DNA of 61,396 bases from a virus, in IMG/VR virus record IMGVR_UViG_3300034121_001426, positions 1 through 61,396 of that record. One strand, 5' to 3'. The notes under the pieces are model-generated. The model saw only the letters and a list, made by a program, of their open reading frames with translations, was not told where the DNA came from and did no database searches. This document shows positions 8,389 to 16,003 of this stretch, in pieces (within the stretch, counting starts at the first letter, position 1; every line of letters starts with the position of its first letter). A program made the position numbers and the translations under genes.

Positions 8389-8664
8389 TCAATAATAATG
8401 GCGGCGAGTGTCATCGCAGTTGAGGAAGCGCAGCTCATAGGGCAACATGCTGCCATCATCACCCATCCGGATGGCTGGCAGATGACCCTTGGGCACTTCA
8501 TACGCATGAAGGTGCCTGTATCCCTTGTAGCAACCAGCTTGATGCAGCATATTTTCCAAAACCACGATCATACCCTTGCGGGTGTCAGCACTGGTGGTGC
8601 TCTCTGCCAACGCCTTGTTGATGCTGGCAACCATGGTGGCTATTTCAAAAGTTTTGCGGGCCAT
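8389..8664 (-). CDS. Small hypothetical protein, 91 aa
   Basis: The ATG at 8664 (MARKTFEIATMVASINKAL) has AAGGAG seven bases upstream; an ATG two codons earlier would sit too close to that site. The protein is soluble with a helical N-terminal half. It follows the promoter at 8691-8719 and is probably cotranscribed with the gene ending at 8174. Function unknown. Confidence 0.6.
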   Translation of the reverse strand: MARKTFEIATMVASINKALAESTTSADTRKGMIVVLENMLHQAGCYKGYRHLHAYEVPKGHLPAIRMGDDGSMLPYELRFLNCDDTRRHYY

Positions 8665-8690
8665 GTTCACGCTCCTTGTTCAACAACGCC

Positions 8691-8719
8691 AATATAGCAT
8701 GGCAGGGCAGAGTTGTCAA
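8691..8719 (-). promoter_or_regulatory. Sigma70-type promoter (TTGACA-17-TATATT)
   Basis: TTGACA (8719-8714) and TATATT (8696-8691) face the gene starting at 8664, with TGC directly before the -10 box. Confidence 0.65.
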
Positions 8720-8737
8720 CCAAAATCTTCCACAACA

Positions 8738-8998
8738 TCAAGATTGAGGATCTTGGCATTCCTTGAGAAGGGAGTTCACCAGATCCTGCGCACTGGCAAA
8801 TGCCAAGGTCTCAGATATGGTGCCATGGCACGTGGCATACATGATGGGCGCTTCCACCCGATCGAACCGCCATGCGGCATTCTCCCCGCGCAACCAATGG
8901 AACACACCCTCGGCAAACTGTGCCTGCATGCGCTCGCGGGCATGGATCTCGGATTGTGTCCAATGGACGAGACCATTGATGTTGTATAGCGGCTTCAT
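8738..8998 (-). CDS. Hypothetical protein, 86 aa
   Basis: The ATG at 8998 has GAGGAATGACAG upstream and begins three bases after the stop of the small gene above, suggesting coupling. The product is soluble and contains 'VHWTQSEIHARERMQAQFAE'. Other frames across this DNA are also open, but only this one has a good ribosome site and fits the operon. No family recognised. Confidence 0.55.
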   Translation of the reverse strand: MKPLYNINGLVHWTQSEIHARERMQAQFAEGVFHWLRGENAAWRFDRVEAPIMYATCHGTISETLAFASAQDLVNSLLKECQDPQS

Positions 8999-9001
8999 CT
9001 G

Positions 9002-9139
9002 TCATTCCTCGATTGATCCAGCATTAAAGCATTGATTTGCTTTGGTGTCAATTTTACTTACCACGCTCTCAATATTTTTGATATTGGTGAGCACTTCGTT
9101 TCGCAGAGAGAACAACTCTGCTCTTATGTTCTTGTCCAT
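9002..9139 (-). CDS. Small protein, 45 aa
   Basis: The ATG at 9139 is preceded by a near-perfect GGAGGTAGT site. The peptide (MDKNIRAELFSLRNEVLTNI...) is predicted to be one amphipathic or coiled-coil helix. Its stop lies three bases before the start of the next gene. Unknown function; the strong ribosome site is the main evidence. Confidence 0.6.
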   Translation of the reverse strand: MDKNIRAELFSLRNEVLTNIKNIESVVSKIDTKANQCFNAGSIEE

Positions 9140-9215
9140 ACTACCTCCTCCACATCAACAAGAACTGCTCTTGCTGAATCCTCTGGACTGATGTATGTGG
9201 CAAGATAATTTTTCT

Positions 9216-9222
9216 CTAAATA
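9216..9222 (+). promoter_or_regulatory. Late promoter-like CTAAATA box
   Basis: CTAAATA lies about 33 bases upstream of the plus-strand small gene at 9255. Confidence 0.35.
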
Positions 9223-9254
9223 TCACACCAACATTTGATACCAGGAGGTGCAGG

Positions 9255-9416
9255 ATGCTTTATTATGTGATCAGAATCCTCACTCCTGATCAACAGCAGG
9301 AAACCAAGGTGTTGATATTGAACAGCCACAAAAATCTCATGGATCAGGTGATAGCAAGATTGGGCAACAATTTCACCATCATCAGCATCCAAGTGTTGGG
9401 TATAGATTGGCCATGA
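9255..9416 (+). CDS. Small hypothetical protein, 53 aa
   Basis: The ATG at 9255 follows AGGAGGTGCAGG, which selects it over an in-frame ATG 60 bases earlier. The peptide MLYYVIRILTPDQQQETKVL... is an alternating beta/alpha small domain without recognised motif. It is an isolated plus-strand gene with its own late-type box and a strong hairpin just past its stop. Confidence 0.55.
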   Translation: MLYYVIRILTPDQQQETKVLILNSHKNLMDQVIARLGNNFTIISIQVLGIDWP

Positions 9417-9419
9417 GAA

Positions 9420-9446
9420 AAGGGTGGTGAATTATTCACCACCCTT
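9420..9446. terminator. Strong hairpin, probable bidirectional terminator
   Basis: A 12-bp stem (aagggtggtgaa/ttcaccaccctt) with a 3-base loop lies between convergent genes ending at 9416 (plus) and 9467 (minus). Confidence 0.6.
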
Positions 9447-9466
9447 GACTGTGTGGGCTGGGAGTC

Positions 9467-10018
9467 TTACTGGAAGTCCCGGAACACCCTGTTGCTGATG
9501 GCCTGGTAAAAACCACCCAGACGGTTGTAGATTTCCTCGCAAGCCCGGCGAACAGGATAGTTGATCACAGTCCACAGCATGCTGGCCGGCCACAGTGCCA
9601 TCCAACCGATCACTCGGCTCTTGTGGTCGCTCACCTCAGGTGGAAAGTTGCCCCTAATACCAGAATTCCTCAAAAGCCGCGTCACATCCTGGTTCGCCCA
9701 CTCTGGGTGTTCCTTGCGGATTGCCTCCATGCAGCGCCTAATCTTGAGCAGATAGCTATACCACTTGACCAGGCTCCATGCTGCACCTGCTGCAAAATAA
9801 CCAGCCAACACCAGCACTGTGTCCCAGGGGTGCGCCATGATCCAGGTGATGGGATTGACGCCACCAAACACTGCCAGTACAGCCATGGTCACCACGGCTA
9901 GGATGGTTGCCCAACCTGGAGCATCATTGTCCAGCAGTTCGCTCATGAGCACACTGCTCCCCACCAACAGCAGCCAGAATCCCCAGGCACCAAAGGCCAA
10001 AAATTCCAATACAAACAT
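9467..10018 (-). CDS. Membrane protein, 183 aa
   Basis: The N-terminal ~85 residues contain three to four hydrophobic segments (for example 'FLAFGAWGFWLLLVGSSVLM' and 'ATILAVVTMAVLAVFGGV'). A cytoplasmic charged region follows (about 95-140), then another hydrophobic stretch. It lies downstream of rIIA/rIIB and a terminator. No enzymatic motif. A membrane role linked to the rII system or superinfection is possible but unsupported by motif. Confidence 0.65.
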   Translation of the reverse strand: MFVLEFLAFGAWGFWLLLVGSSVLMSELLDNDAPGWATILAVVTMAVLAVFGGVNPITWIMAHPWDTVLVLAGYFAAGAAWSLVKWYSYLLKIRRCMEAIRKEHPEWANQDVTRLLRNSGIRGNFPPEVSDHKSRVIGWMALWPASMLWTVINYPVRRACEEIYNRLGGFYQAISNRVFRDFQ

Positions 10019-10047
10019 TGTTATCTCTTTCTTTTGTTGATTGTTTA

Positions 10048-10079
10048 CAAAAAAGGGCGGGTCTTGTGAGCCCGCCCTG
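10048..10079 (-). terminator. Rho-independent terminator after rIIB
   Basis: On the minus strand AGGGCGGG and CCCGCCCT form an 8-bp GC-rich stem (9-base loop) followed by TTTTTTG, directly downstream of the rIIB-like gene. Confidence 0.85.
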
Positions 10080-10100
10080 TTGTATGGTCAGCTACAATTT

Positions 10101-11411
10101 TTAGTTGATGTAGCTGTCCAGGTAACCTGTGATGTAACCCTGACGATAGCTCTTGCCACCCTCAGCAGCAGCCTCTACATCAAAAGGCCGGCCCAGGCGA
10201 GTGTCCTCAGCAGCATCACCCATGCCATCATCATAACCATTGTCATAACCATGGCGGCTGGTGAAAGCTGGCAGTGGGGCAGTCAGCACCTTGTGGATGG
10301 CTTCGCGCTCAAACTCAGTGTCCCAATCGAATTCATCCACATTGCTGTCGCTGTAGTCCTGGGACTGAACCTGCGGACCATAGCCATTGCACTTGTCGTA
10401 ACCCTCAAAGTATACACGAGCATATTCCACAGCATCACGCATGTTGTTGCCAGTGTAGCGGCGCAGGTTGACATCATCCTTGTTCCAGGCGTCATCAAAG
10501 CCATCCACACGTGCCTGTTGCACAGTGCGATCTTCACCAGCCATGTTGCCACAACGGTTGATCAGCTCACGCACCATGTTGGCTCGATCCTCGGTGCCAA
10601 AGTTCACGCCCAGTACCAGGGTCTTGGTGGCTTCTGTGAGGAACTGGCGGCCCTTGAGGGGTTCTCCCTTGGCAGACACCACAGGAGTGTGTAAGGCCTC
10701 CTTGCGCTCACCATCCTCGTGTTCACCAATCACCTCATAGGTCCAAGCACGGCCCTTGGCATGATCATAATCGCTGGGGATGCTCACCACATCTGCAGGA
10801 TTGACCTTGACAATTACCACGCGACCCTGACCACCATAATAGTAGGGCAGGTAGCTGAGGCTGCAGAAGTGCAGGCCCTGGCTGCAGGTGCGATTACGGT
10901 TGTCATCCACCTTGTTGCGAGGCATGCTGGGCTTGTCGCCCACACGGTTGAGTGTCTTGCCATCATCGTAGAAGCTGCCATAGTCATCACGCACCCGCTT
11001 GTAGGCCAGGAAATAGCCATCCTCAGTGATGGGCAGGCTGGTGCCTTCCAGCCAGTCATAGAGTTCATCCACAGCAGTCTTGCTGGGATTGGCCATGAGG
11101 TTGGCCAGGAACAGGGTAATCGGCTCTGCGTCAAAGCCTTCTGCAACCATGTCCAGGATGCGGCGGGTGACACCATTGCGCAGGATTTCGCCCTGGTAGT
11201 AGACTTCACCATCACGAACCTCGATGTTGCCATCACCAAAGCTTTCCACCGCCTTGGCAGGGTTGAGAAGATTGGGAACGCTATCCCAATCCTTGTTGCG
11301 AATTGCTTCGCGTAGGCCAGCATAGTTGACCATGCCTTCACGAACGGTGTGAGTCACACCATTGTACATCACAGTCACGCTATCCTTGGTTACGATATAA
11401 GGGATAGTCAT
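10101..11411 (-). CDS. rIIB: rIIB-like protein
   Basis: The 436-residue protein carries the RIIB signature around residues 175-230: 'CSQGLHFCSLSYLPYYYGG', then 'RVVIVKVNPADVVSIPSDYD' and 'YEVIGEHEDG'. In T4, RIIA and RIIB act together at the membrane in exclusion of superinfecting phage and lysis timing. The protein is longer than T4 RIIB (about 310 aa). It starts 45 bases after the rIIA stop, behind its own sigma70-type promoter (11448-11475), and ends at a strong terminator. Confidence 0.88.
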   Translation of the reverse strand: MTIPYIVTKDSVTVMYNGVTHTVREGMVNYAGLREAIRNKDWDSVPNLLNPAKAVESFGDGNIEVRDGEVYYQGEILRNGVTRRILDMVAEGFDAEPITLFLANLMANPSKTAVDELYDWLEGTSLPITEDGYFLAYKRVRDDYGSFYDDGKTLNRVGDKPSMPRNKVDDNRNRTCSQGLHFCSLSYLPYYYGGQGRVVIVKVNPADVVSIPSDYDHAKGRAWTYEVIGEHEDGERKEALHTPVVSAKGEPLKGRQFLTEATKTLVLGVNFGTEDRANMVRELINRCGNMAGEDRTVQQARVDGFDDAWNKDDVNLRRYTGNNMRDAVEYARVYFEGYDKCNGYGPQVQSQDYSDSNVDEFDWDTEFEREAIHKVLTAPLPAFTSRHGYDNGYDDGMGDAAEDTRLGRPFDVEAAAEGGKSYRQGYITGYLDSYIN

Positions 11412-11447
11412 TTGCCAATTTCTCCTATGTTTTTGGCTGATAACAAT

Positions 11448-11475
11448 AATATAGCTTAATTGCCTACTGTGTCAA
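11448..11475 (-). promoter_or_regulatory. Sigma70-type promoter (TTGACA-16-TATATT)
   Basis: TTGACA (11475-11470) and TATATT (11453-11448), 16 bp apart, precede rIIB and overlap the last codons of rIIA. Confidence 0.65.
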
Positions 11476-13621
11476 CAAGATTCACGTAGTCCTTGAGCAA
11501 ATTCCAGTGTTGGCCACAACTGGTATCTCGCACAAACTTCACCATCAGGGGGTAGGCGTTCACAGCATCATGGTAGAGCTTGATGAGATCCACACACTGA
11601 TGGGTGACCTTGTCATCCAAGCTGATGCCAAACACATGAGCCAGTTGTCGCAGATCACGCAGGTTGATCTTGCTGTTGACCGTGCTGGCTGTGTGCCAGG
11701 CCCTGGCAAACTCACCCATGGCATTGGGCATGGTGCCAAACAGCCTGAACCAATGGTCTGCCTGGGTAAGAACAATGCTGCCAATGTGGTCACTCTGCTC
11801 ACGAGCATGCACCATTGCAGCAACATTGGTGTTGGCAATCAGCTCAACAACCTTTTCACGCACATGATGGTAGATGTTCTTCCAGTTGGTTTCCTCCTTG
11901 ACCAGCCTGCTGTTGGTCTTGTTGATGCCCCACACCCTGTCATCCTTGTTGATGATGCCCAGGCTCTTGGCACAGTCGATCACAGTGCTGAGGTTGTAGT
12001 TCTGGTCTTCACCAGCTGCTGGGCCCACAATGGCCTCTAGACCACTGAGAGTGCAATAATAGCCTCCCTGGTTGGTGGTGAGTTCTGTTTCAGAGCTCCA
12101 GTTGTCGCTCTTGCGAGGACGCCAGCTGCTGGCCTTGCCAGTCCACACCATGCCCTTGAATTTCATGGCCTTCTTGGGCGGCTTGGGCAGGCTGCTGGCC
12201 AGGATGGTGGGGGGATTGCCCAGATAATCCAGGAGTTTCTTCACCTGCTTGCACTTGGTGGCATCCCAGCCAAACGCACCCTCAATCACCAGGACAGTGT
12301 TGCTGCGATTATAGCTGTCCTTGTCATAAGAGGCCTGCTTGCCACGAGCCACAGCATCGCTGGTATCCTTGAGGATAAAAGTCACCTTGTTGCTGGCTGA
12401 CACCCTGGCAACACTCCGTGCCTTGCTCCACTCGCTCACGTTGTAGACATTGGGAGCAGGATCTGTCTGAGGCTGGCCAACCCACATACCCAGATTGTTC
12501 TGCACACGGGGTGTGGGCACAAACGGCTGGTTCAAGTAAACACTGGTGTCATCACTGATGGCTTTGCCCTGGAACTCAGGAACAAAACCACTCTTGATGA
12601 GAGCATTTAGGATACTGCGGATCTCATGATTGTTGTTGATCTCCGCCATGAGGATGCGAGCTTCCCACAGAGTCTTGGCATTGGCAAACTTGGCACTTAC
12701 AAATGCCTGCAGCTCACGCAGCACCTGATCCAGGCGCTTGTGGATCACATCCACAGTGACTTCATCATAGCTGATGTCTTCACGGCTGGCGCTGACATCC
12801 AGCTCGCCAATGCCAAAATCAATCACCAGGCCCCAGTTGAGCAGGGTATGATACTTGCTGTCCAGCACACTGGCCTTGAGCGGATAGGCCACATTGCCCA
12901 TGAGGGCAAAGGCAGTCTGGTTGCGATAGCCATAACCACCATCATTATTAAGCAGCCGCCAACCCTTGCCCTGCATGTCTGTATTGATGCGGATCTCAGG
13001 CATACGGAAACGGCTGTTGCCGCTCACCACTGGCTTGTGAACAAACCACTTGAGCACCAGCTCTGCCTTTTCACGGAACAGGTCAAAATCAGTGCTCTTG
13101 ACAGGCATGCGAACGCAAACGCCATTGGGCTGATCAGTGAGACTTTCACCCATGGGCACAGCACTGGGTTCGCCTGCCTCGTTGATGAACATGGCATAGC
13201 TCACGGAACGGCCATTGTGGATGGCTGTGACGTCAAATGTGTTGGTGTAGCTGAAGGGGCTCTTGCTGCCCAAGCCCAGGCCACCAATCAGCTCATTTGT
13301 GTGAGTCTTGGTGCTGAGGAAATAGGTGGTGTAGATGCTCATCACCTGTTCGTGACTGAGACCCAAACCATAATCTGTGACACTGAAGTAGGGTTCCATG
13401 TTGTTGGGCAGATGCACATCAAAAGGCACATCCACCTTGCCAGCAGCCACATGGCTGTCCAGAGCATTGCAGCACAGCTCACGGATCACAGCCTTGATCT
13501 TGTCAGGATAGAGGTTGCTGCTGAGAATCTGGAAGGCACGAGCATTGGCCTGAATAGTGAAGCGACGTTCCTCGCCCACATTGCCACGCTCAATTTCTTC
13601 CACTGCCTGGTTGATCTTCAT
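11456..13621 (-). CDS. rIIA: rIIA-like protein with GHKL ATPase domain
   Basis: The 721-residue protein begins with a GHKL/Hsp90-type ATPase fold: 'VIRELCCNALDSHVAAG' (N-box, Mg-binding Asn), 'VTDYGLGLSHEQV' (G1 box) and 'GGLGLGSKSPF' (lid/G2), all within residues 40-130. This is the arrangement in T4 RIIA and its relatives. The gene directly precedes rIIB. The ATG at 13621 has a usable site (AGGAACATG) upstream, and a sigma70-type promoter lies at 13654-13681. Confidence 0.92.
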   Translation of the reverse strand: MKINQAVEEIERGNVGEERRFTIQANARAFQILSSNLYPDKIKAVIRELCCNALDSHVAAGKVDVPFDVHLPNNMEPYFSVTDYGLGLSHEQVMSIYTTYFLSTKTHTNELIGGLGLGSKSPFSYTNTFDVTAIHNGRSVSYAMFINEAGEPSAVPMGESLTDQPNGVCVRMPVKSTDFDLFREKAELVLKWFVHKPVVSGNSRFRMPEIRINTDMQGKGWRLLNNDGGYGYRNQTAFALMGNVAYPLKASVLDSKYHTLLNWGLVIDFGIGELDVSASREDISYDEVTVDVIHKRLDQVLRELQAFVSAKFANAKTLWEARILMAEINNNHEIRSILNALIKSGFVPEFQGKAISDDTSVYLNQPFVPTPRVQNNLGMWVGQPQTDPAPNVYNVSEWSKARSVARVSASNKVTFILKDTSDAVARGKQASYDKDSYNRSNTVLVIEGAFGWDATKCKQVKKLLDYLGNPPTILASSLPKPPKKAMKFKGMVWTGKASSWRPRKSDNWSSETELTTNQGGYYCTLSGLEAIVGPAAGEDQNYNLSTVIDCAKSLGIINKDDRVWGINKTNSRLVKEETNWKNIYHHVREKVVELIANTNVAAMVHAREQSDHIGSIVLTQADHWFRLFGTMPNAMGEFARAWHTASTVNSKINLRDLRQLAHVFGISLDDKVTHQCVDLIKLYHDAVNAYPLMVKFVRDTSCGQHWNLLKDYVNLVDTVGN

Positions 13622-13653
13622 GTTTTACATGTTCCTGTAGGGTTGTGAATCAC

Positions 13654-13681
13654 AATATACAGTCAACGGACTTTATGTCAA
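13654..13681 (-). promoter_or_regulatory. Sigma70-type promoter (TTGACA-16-TATATT)
   Basis: TTGACA (13681-13676) and TATATT (13659-13654) lie 33 bases upstream of the rIIA start. Confidence 0.65.
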
Positions 13682-13689
13682 TTGGCTTG

Positions 13690-14066
13690 TTAAATTCCCA
13701 GAGCTTCACGCTCTTCCTGAGTCAGCTTGGTCAGCGCACTCTTGCGCAGCATTTCCCTGCGGTGGATTTCATCCTGTTGGAATTGAACATTGTCCAACAG
13801 GCTGGTGACACTATATGCCCACGAGGGGTACATTGCTCTGCATTACCCACCTTGACAACACAGCAGTCCTCTTGGTCGCCCATGAAGCTCACATGCACCC
13901 ACGGTTCATGTTCCTGGGAGTCAACTGTGACTTGCACACCCAATTTTCTGGCGCGAGCCATGTCCTGGAGAACCTTCATGGGAAGGGTGCGAGCCCAATC
14001 CTCCTGAGATTCACGAGCTTCACGAGATTGACGGGCGCGGCGCTGAGTAGCAGTTTCACGGGGCAT
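13690..14066 (-). CDS. Conserved-looking phage protein with an apparent frameshift
   Basis: The first frame opens at 14066 (MPRETATQRRARQSREARES) with AGAGAGGAC upstream and runs to about 13840, then turns into Cys-rich nonsense ending at 13731. A second frame, shifted by one, reads 'YPSWAYSVTSLLDNVQFQQD' and ends 'LTKLTQEEREALGI' at 13690. It looks like the true C-terminus of the same protein. The join lies near 13826-13840 (GTACCCC). This is either a sequencing or assembly indel, a real mutation, or -1 frameshifting. The second frame also has its own ATG at 13833 and could be a separate 47-residue gene. Confidence 0.55.
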
Positions 14067-14094
14067 ATCTCATGTCCTCTCTATGTATGTGGCC

Positions 14095-14122
14095 ATTATA
14101 GCATGAATAGCCACTTTGTCAA
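14095..14122 (-). promoter_or_regulatory. Consensus sigma70 promoter (TTGACA-16-TATAAT)
   Basis: A perfect TTGACA (14122-14117) and a perfect TATAAT (14100-14095) face the gene at 14066. Confidence 0.8.
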
Positions 14123-14478
14123 CCAAAAAGTTTGGTGATGAATTCCTCAATGTTTTCAGTGGTGACCGGTTCCCTGTCAAGGCCCGCTAACACCAGCTCA
14201 GCCTTGAGCAGATATTCTTTGTGATCGTGGCCGTTCCAGTTGTGGATACCCTTGTTGACATCATAGTACCAACCGCACCCATCGGTATGGTTCCACCTGC
14301 ACAATTTATCATGCAGCAGGATGGCTAGATTCTTGGCAGGACTGTTGGCAGTGAGCTCCTTGCGAGCTTCTTCCAACTGGGCCTTGCGCGCCTGAATGGT
14401 GCGCTCCAGTTTTGCCAGCTCAGCTTCCTCGGCACTCAGACCCAAGAGACTTTCAGGCACAGGTTTGTTGAGATTCAT
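14119..14478 (-). CDS. Hypothetical protein, 119 aa
   Basis: The ATG at 14478 follows AAGGAGATGGCGTT. Residues 15-50 form a charged coiled coil ('AELAKLERTIQARKAQLEEA'). The C-terminal half contains 'GCGWYYDVNKGIHNWNGHDH'. No named family is recognised. It has its own sigma70-type promoter (14506-14533), and the promoter of the next gene overlaps its last codons. Confidence 0.65.
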   Translation of the reverse strand: MNLNKPVPESLLGLSAEEAELAKLERTIQARKAQLEEARKELTANSPAKNLAILLHDKLCRWNHTDGCGWYYDVNKGIHNWNGHDHKEYLLKAELVLAGLDREPVTTENIEEFITKLFG

Positions 14479-14505
14479 AACGCCATCTCCTTGCTTTATG
14501 ATGCC

Positions 14506-14533
14506 ATAATAGCATATTAGACTAGTTTGTCAA
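14506..14533 (-). promoter_or_regulatory. Sigma70-type promoter (TTGACA-16-TATTAT)
   Basis: TTGACA (14533-14528) and TATTAT (14511-14506) lie upstream of the gene at 14478. Confidence 0.7.
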
Positions 14534-14539
14534 GCCTTT

Positions 14540-14761
14540 TTAGGCCACAATGGCGAAGAAAAAGGTGTCCTCAGTGTCTGCATGGCTGCGCACCATGCTG
14601 GCATCTCCACCCAGGTCCTGCACCAGTTCCACCATGACTTGCTGGTCATACATCTGAGTGATGAACCATCGTCCAGCCTCAATCTCTGCCTTGGTGAACA
14701 GCTGGTTGAAGCTGTACATGTCACTGTTGGAAAGGCGGCTCATGCTGGCAAAAACTTGCAT
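14540..14761 (-). CDS. Hypothetical protein, 73 aa
   Basis: The start at 14761 (MQVFASMSRLSNSDMYSFNQ) is chosen because AAAGGATAG lies just upstream; longer versions would begin inside the promoter. The product is soluble and acidic at its C-terminus. Its promoter is at 14787-14814. Unknown function. Confidence 0.55.
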   Translation of the reverse strand: MQVFASMSRLSNSDMYSFNQLFTKAEIEAGRWFITQMYDQQVMVELVQDLGGDASMVRSHADTEDTFFFAIVA

Positions 14762-14786
14762 CACACTATCCTTTGCTATTGATACC

Positions 14787-14814
14787 ATGATAGCATGATT
14801 GACCACATTGTCAA
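14787..14814 (-). promoter_or_regulatory. Sigma70-type promoter (TTGACA-16-TATCAT)
   Basis: TTGACA (14814-14809) and TATCAT (14792-14787) face the gene at 14761. Confidence 0.7.
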
Positions 14815-14877
14815 CCACAAAATATCAGGGTGTCTCCACCTTATTGAGCAGAATTGCCAGCACAATTCATCAAATTG

Positions 14878-15258
14878 TCAAGGTAAATTATTGTTGCACA
14901 TATATTTTTCCACAGCATCCTTGGCCTCTTTCAAGCCACATCCTGTGTGTGTCCTCACTTCTTTAATGGCGTTGATCGTCATACCCTTCTTGATCCAATC
15001 AAGGGCAGCAGGAGGAATTTCAATGCCATCCGCCTCCACCCTGGCTACCAGATCATGTGTGAGTTGCTGCATGGTTTTCCTGCTCACAGCATCAAACATC
15101 ATGAGGTCCTTGCAGTCTCTGGCAAGAGCATAGATCTTGTGAGCACCTGTATCTCCCTGTTGAGCCATTAGAGTGCTGATGTCAATGATTTCCAGCAGCT
15201 TTTTCAGCAGCAGTTGTGCTTCATGGTCTTCCAGATTGCCCAAACTGATGTCATTCAT
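14878..15258 (-). CDS. Protein with a ribosomal L7/L12 C-terminal-like domain
   Basis: The 126-residue protein ends in 'INAIKEVRTHTGCGLKEAKD', which closely follows the bL12 C-terminal consensus (K-x-I-K-x-V-R-x-x-T-G-L-G-L-K-E-A-K). That domain of bL12 recruits translational GTPases to the ribosome. The N-terminal ~90 residues are helical and do not resemble the bL12 dimerisation domain. Its start overlaps the stop of the upstream 56-residue gene (ATGA) and follows CAGGAG. Domain similarity is visible; action on host translation is inference. Confidence 0.7.
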   Translation of the reverse strand: MNDISLGNLEDHEAQLLLKKLLEIIDISTLMAQQGDTGAHKIYALARDCKDLMMFDAVSRKTMQQLTHDLVARVEADGIEIPPAALDWIKKGMTINAIKEVRTHTGCGLKEAKDAVEKYMCNNNLP

Positions 15259-15425
15259 GTGTGCATCTCCTGTGGTTGTTCTTGGATAACATAGGTTTGC
15301 TTGTGGCCGCGCAAGCTCATCTTGCACACCAATTGCAGTGCCTCAGCATAAACCAATCCCTGTGCCAGGGTAAATTCGTTACCATTGTCGTCAATTCTCA
15401 CCACAAGATAGCTGTTGTCACACAT
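15255..15425 (-). CDS. Small protein, 56 aa
   Basis: A frame from the ATG at 15425 (MCDNSYLVVRIDDNGNEFTL) ends in TGA overlapping the next gene's ATG, indicating translational coupling with the L12-like gene. It has a beta-rich N-terminus followed by a helix. No family recognised; the precise overlap on both sides supports it. Confidence 0.55.
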   Translation of the reverse strand: MCDNSYLVVRIDDNGNEFTLAQGLVYAEALQLVCKMSLRGHKQTYVIQEQPQEMHT

Positions 15426-15429
15426 GTGT

Positions 15430-16002
15430 TTACCCCAATAGTTCTTTCAAACTCTTTTGTTGACCAGCAATGGCCTCGAGAGTTTTCAAGCCGCGATCTG
15501 TGACTCTGATCTGCCAAGCGCCATTGTTTTGCTCTTCAGCAAGCACATGTTTGTTGCCTCTCACATACTTCTTGTCACCCACATTTACCAACTGTTTGCG
15601 GATGTTTTCATAACCATCACGTAGTATGTCCTGGCAATCGTCACAGCTGAGATCCACAATTTCATCTTTGACTACCTCTTTGTGTACACTGCTGTGGCTG
15701 ACTTTGTAGATGGTTTGGGTTTTGTCCTTGATGTGACTTTCATCATAGGGAGTATCCAGGATTTCCTGCTTGCTGGAGGCGCCAATGGTGATTGGGCTGT
15801 GAGCTTCCACAGAACGTGTTTTGACTTCACACCCCAGATCAGGAATATCTGCTCCCTTGCCCTGATTCAAGTCATAGCCATTGTCCATGAGCTGTTCTTC
15901 AGCCCAGATACCCACTTTGCCTGGATTGATCCTAGTGCTGGGCACAGGAGTTCCTGGTGTAATACCATGTTTGATCTTGGTGAGCTTGACATGTGCGTTC
16001 AT
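15430..16002 (-). CDS. Putative PD-(D/E)XK-type nuclease
   Basis: The 190-residue protein contains 'GKGADIPDLGCEVKTRSVEA' near residues 50-70. This has the PD-(D/E)XK arrangement: an acidic residue after a strand, then E-x-K in the next strand, as in MutH/Sau3AI-like restriction enzymes. The C-terminus ('WQIRVTDRGLKTLEAI') looks like a small winged-helix or receptor segment. The ATG at 16002 overlaps the end of the agmatinase gene by a few bases. The nuclease call rests on one motif region. Confidence 0.5.
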   Translation of the reverse strand: MNAHVKLTKIKHGITPGTPVPSTRINPGKVGIWAEEQLMDNGYDLNQGKGADIPDLGCEVKTRSVEAHSPITIGASSKQEILDTPYDESHIKDKTQTIYKVSHSSVHKEVVKDEIVDLSCDDCQDILRDGYENIRKQLVNVGDKKYVRGNKHVLAEEQNNGAWQIRVTDRGLKTLEAIAGQQKSLKELLG

Positions 16003-16003
16003 T

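Noticed and set aside
12626-13648. Long plus-strand open frame across rIIA
   Set aside because: It is antisense to a clear rIIA gene, has no ribosome binding site, and its sequence (His/Gln-rich) is typical of a shadow frame.
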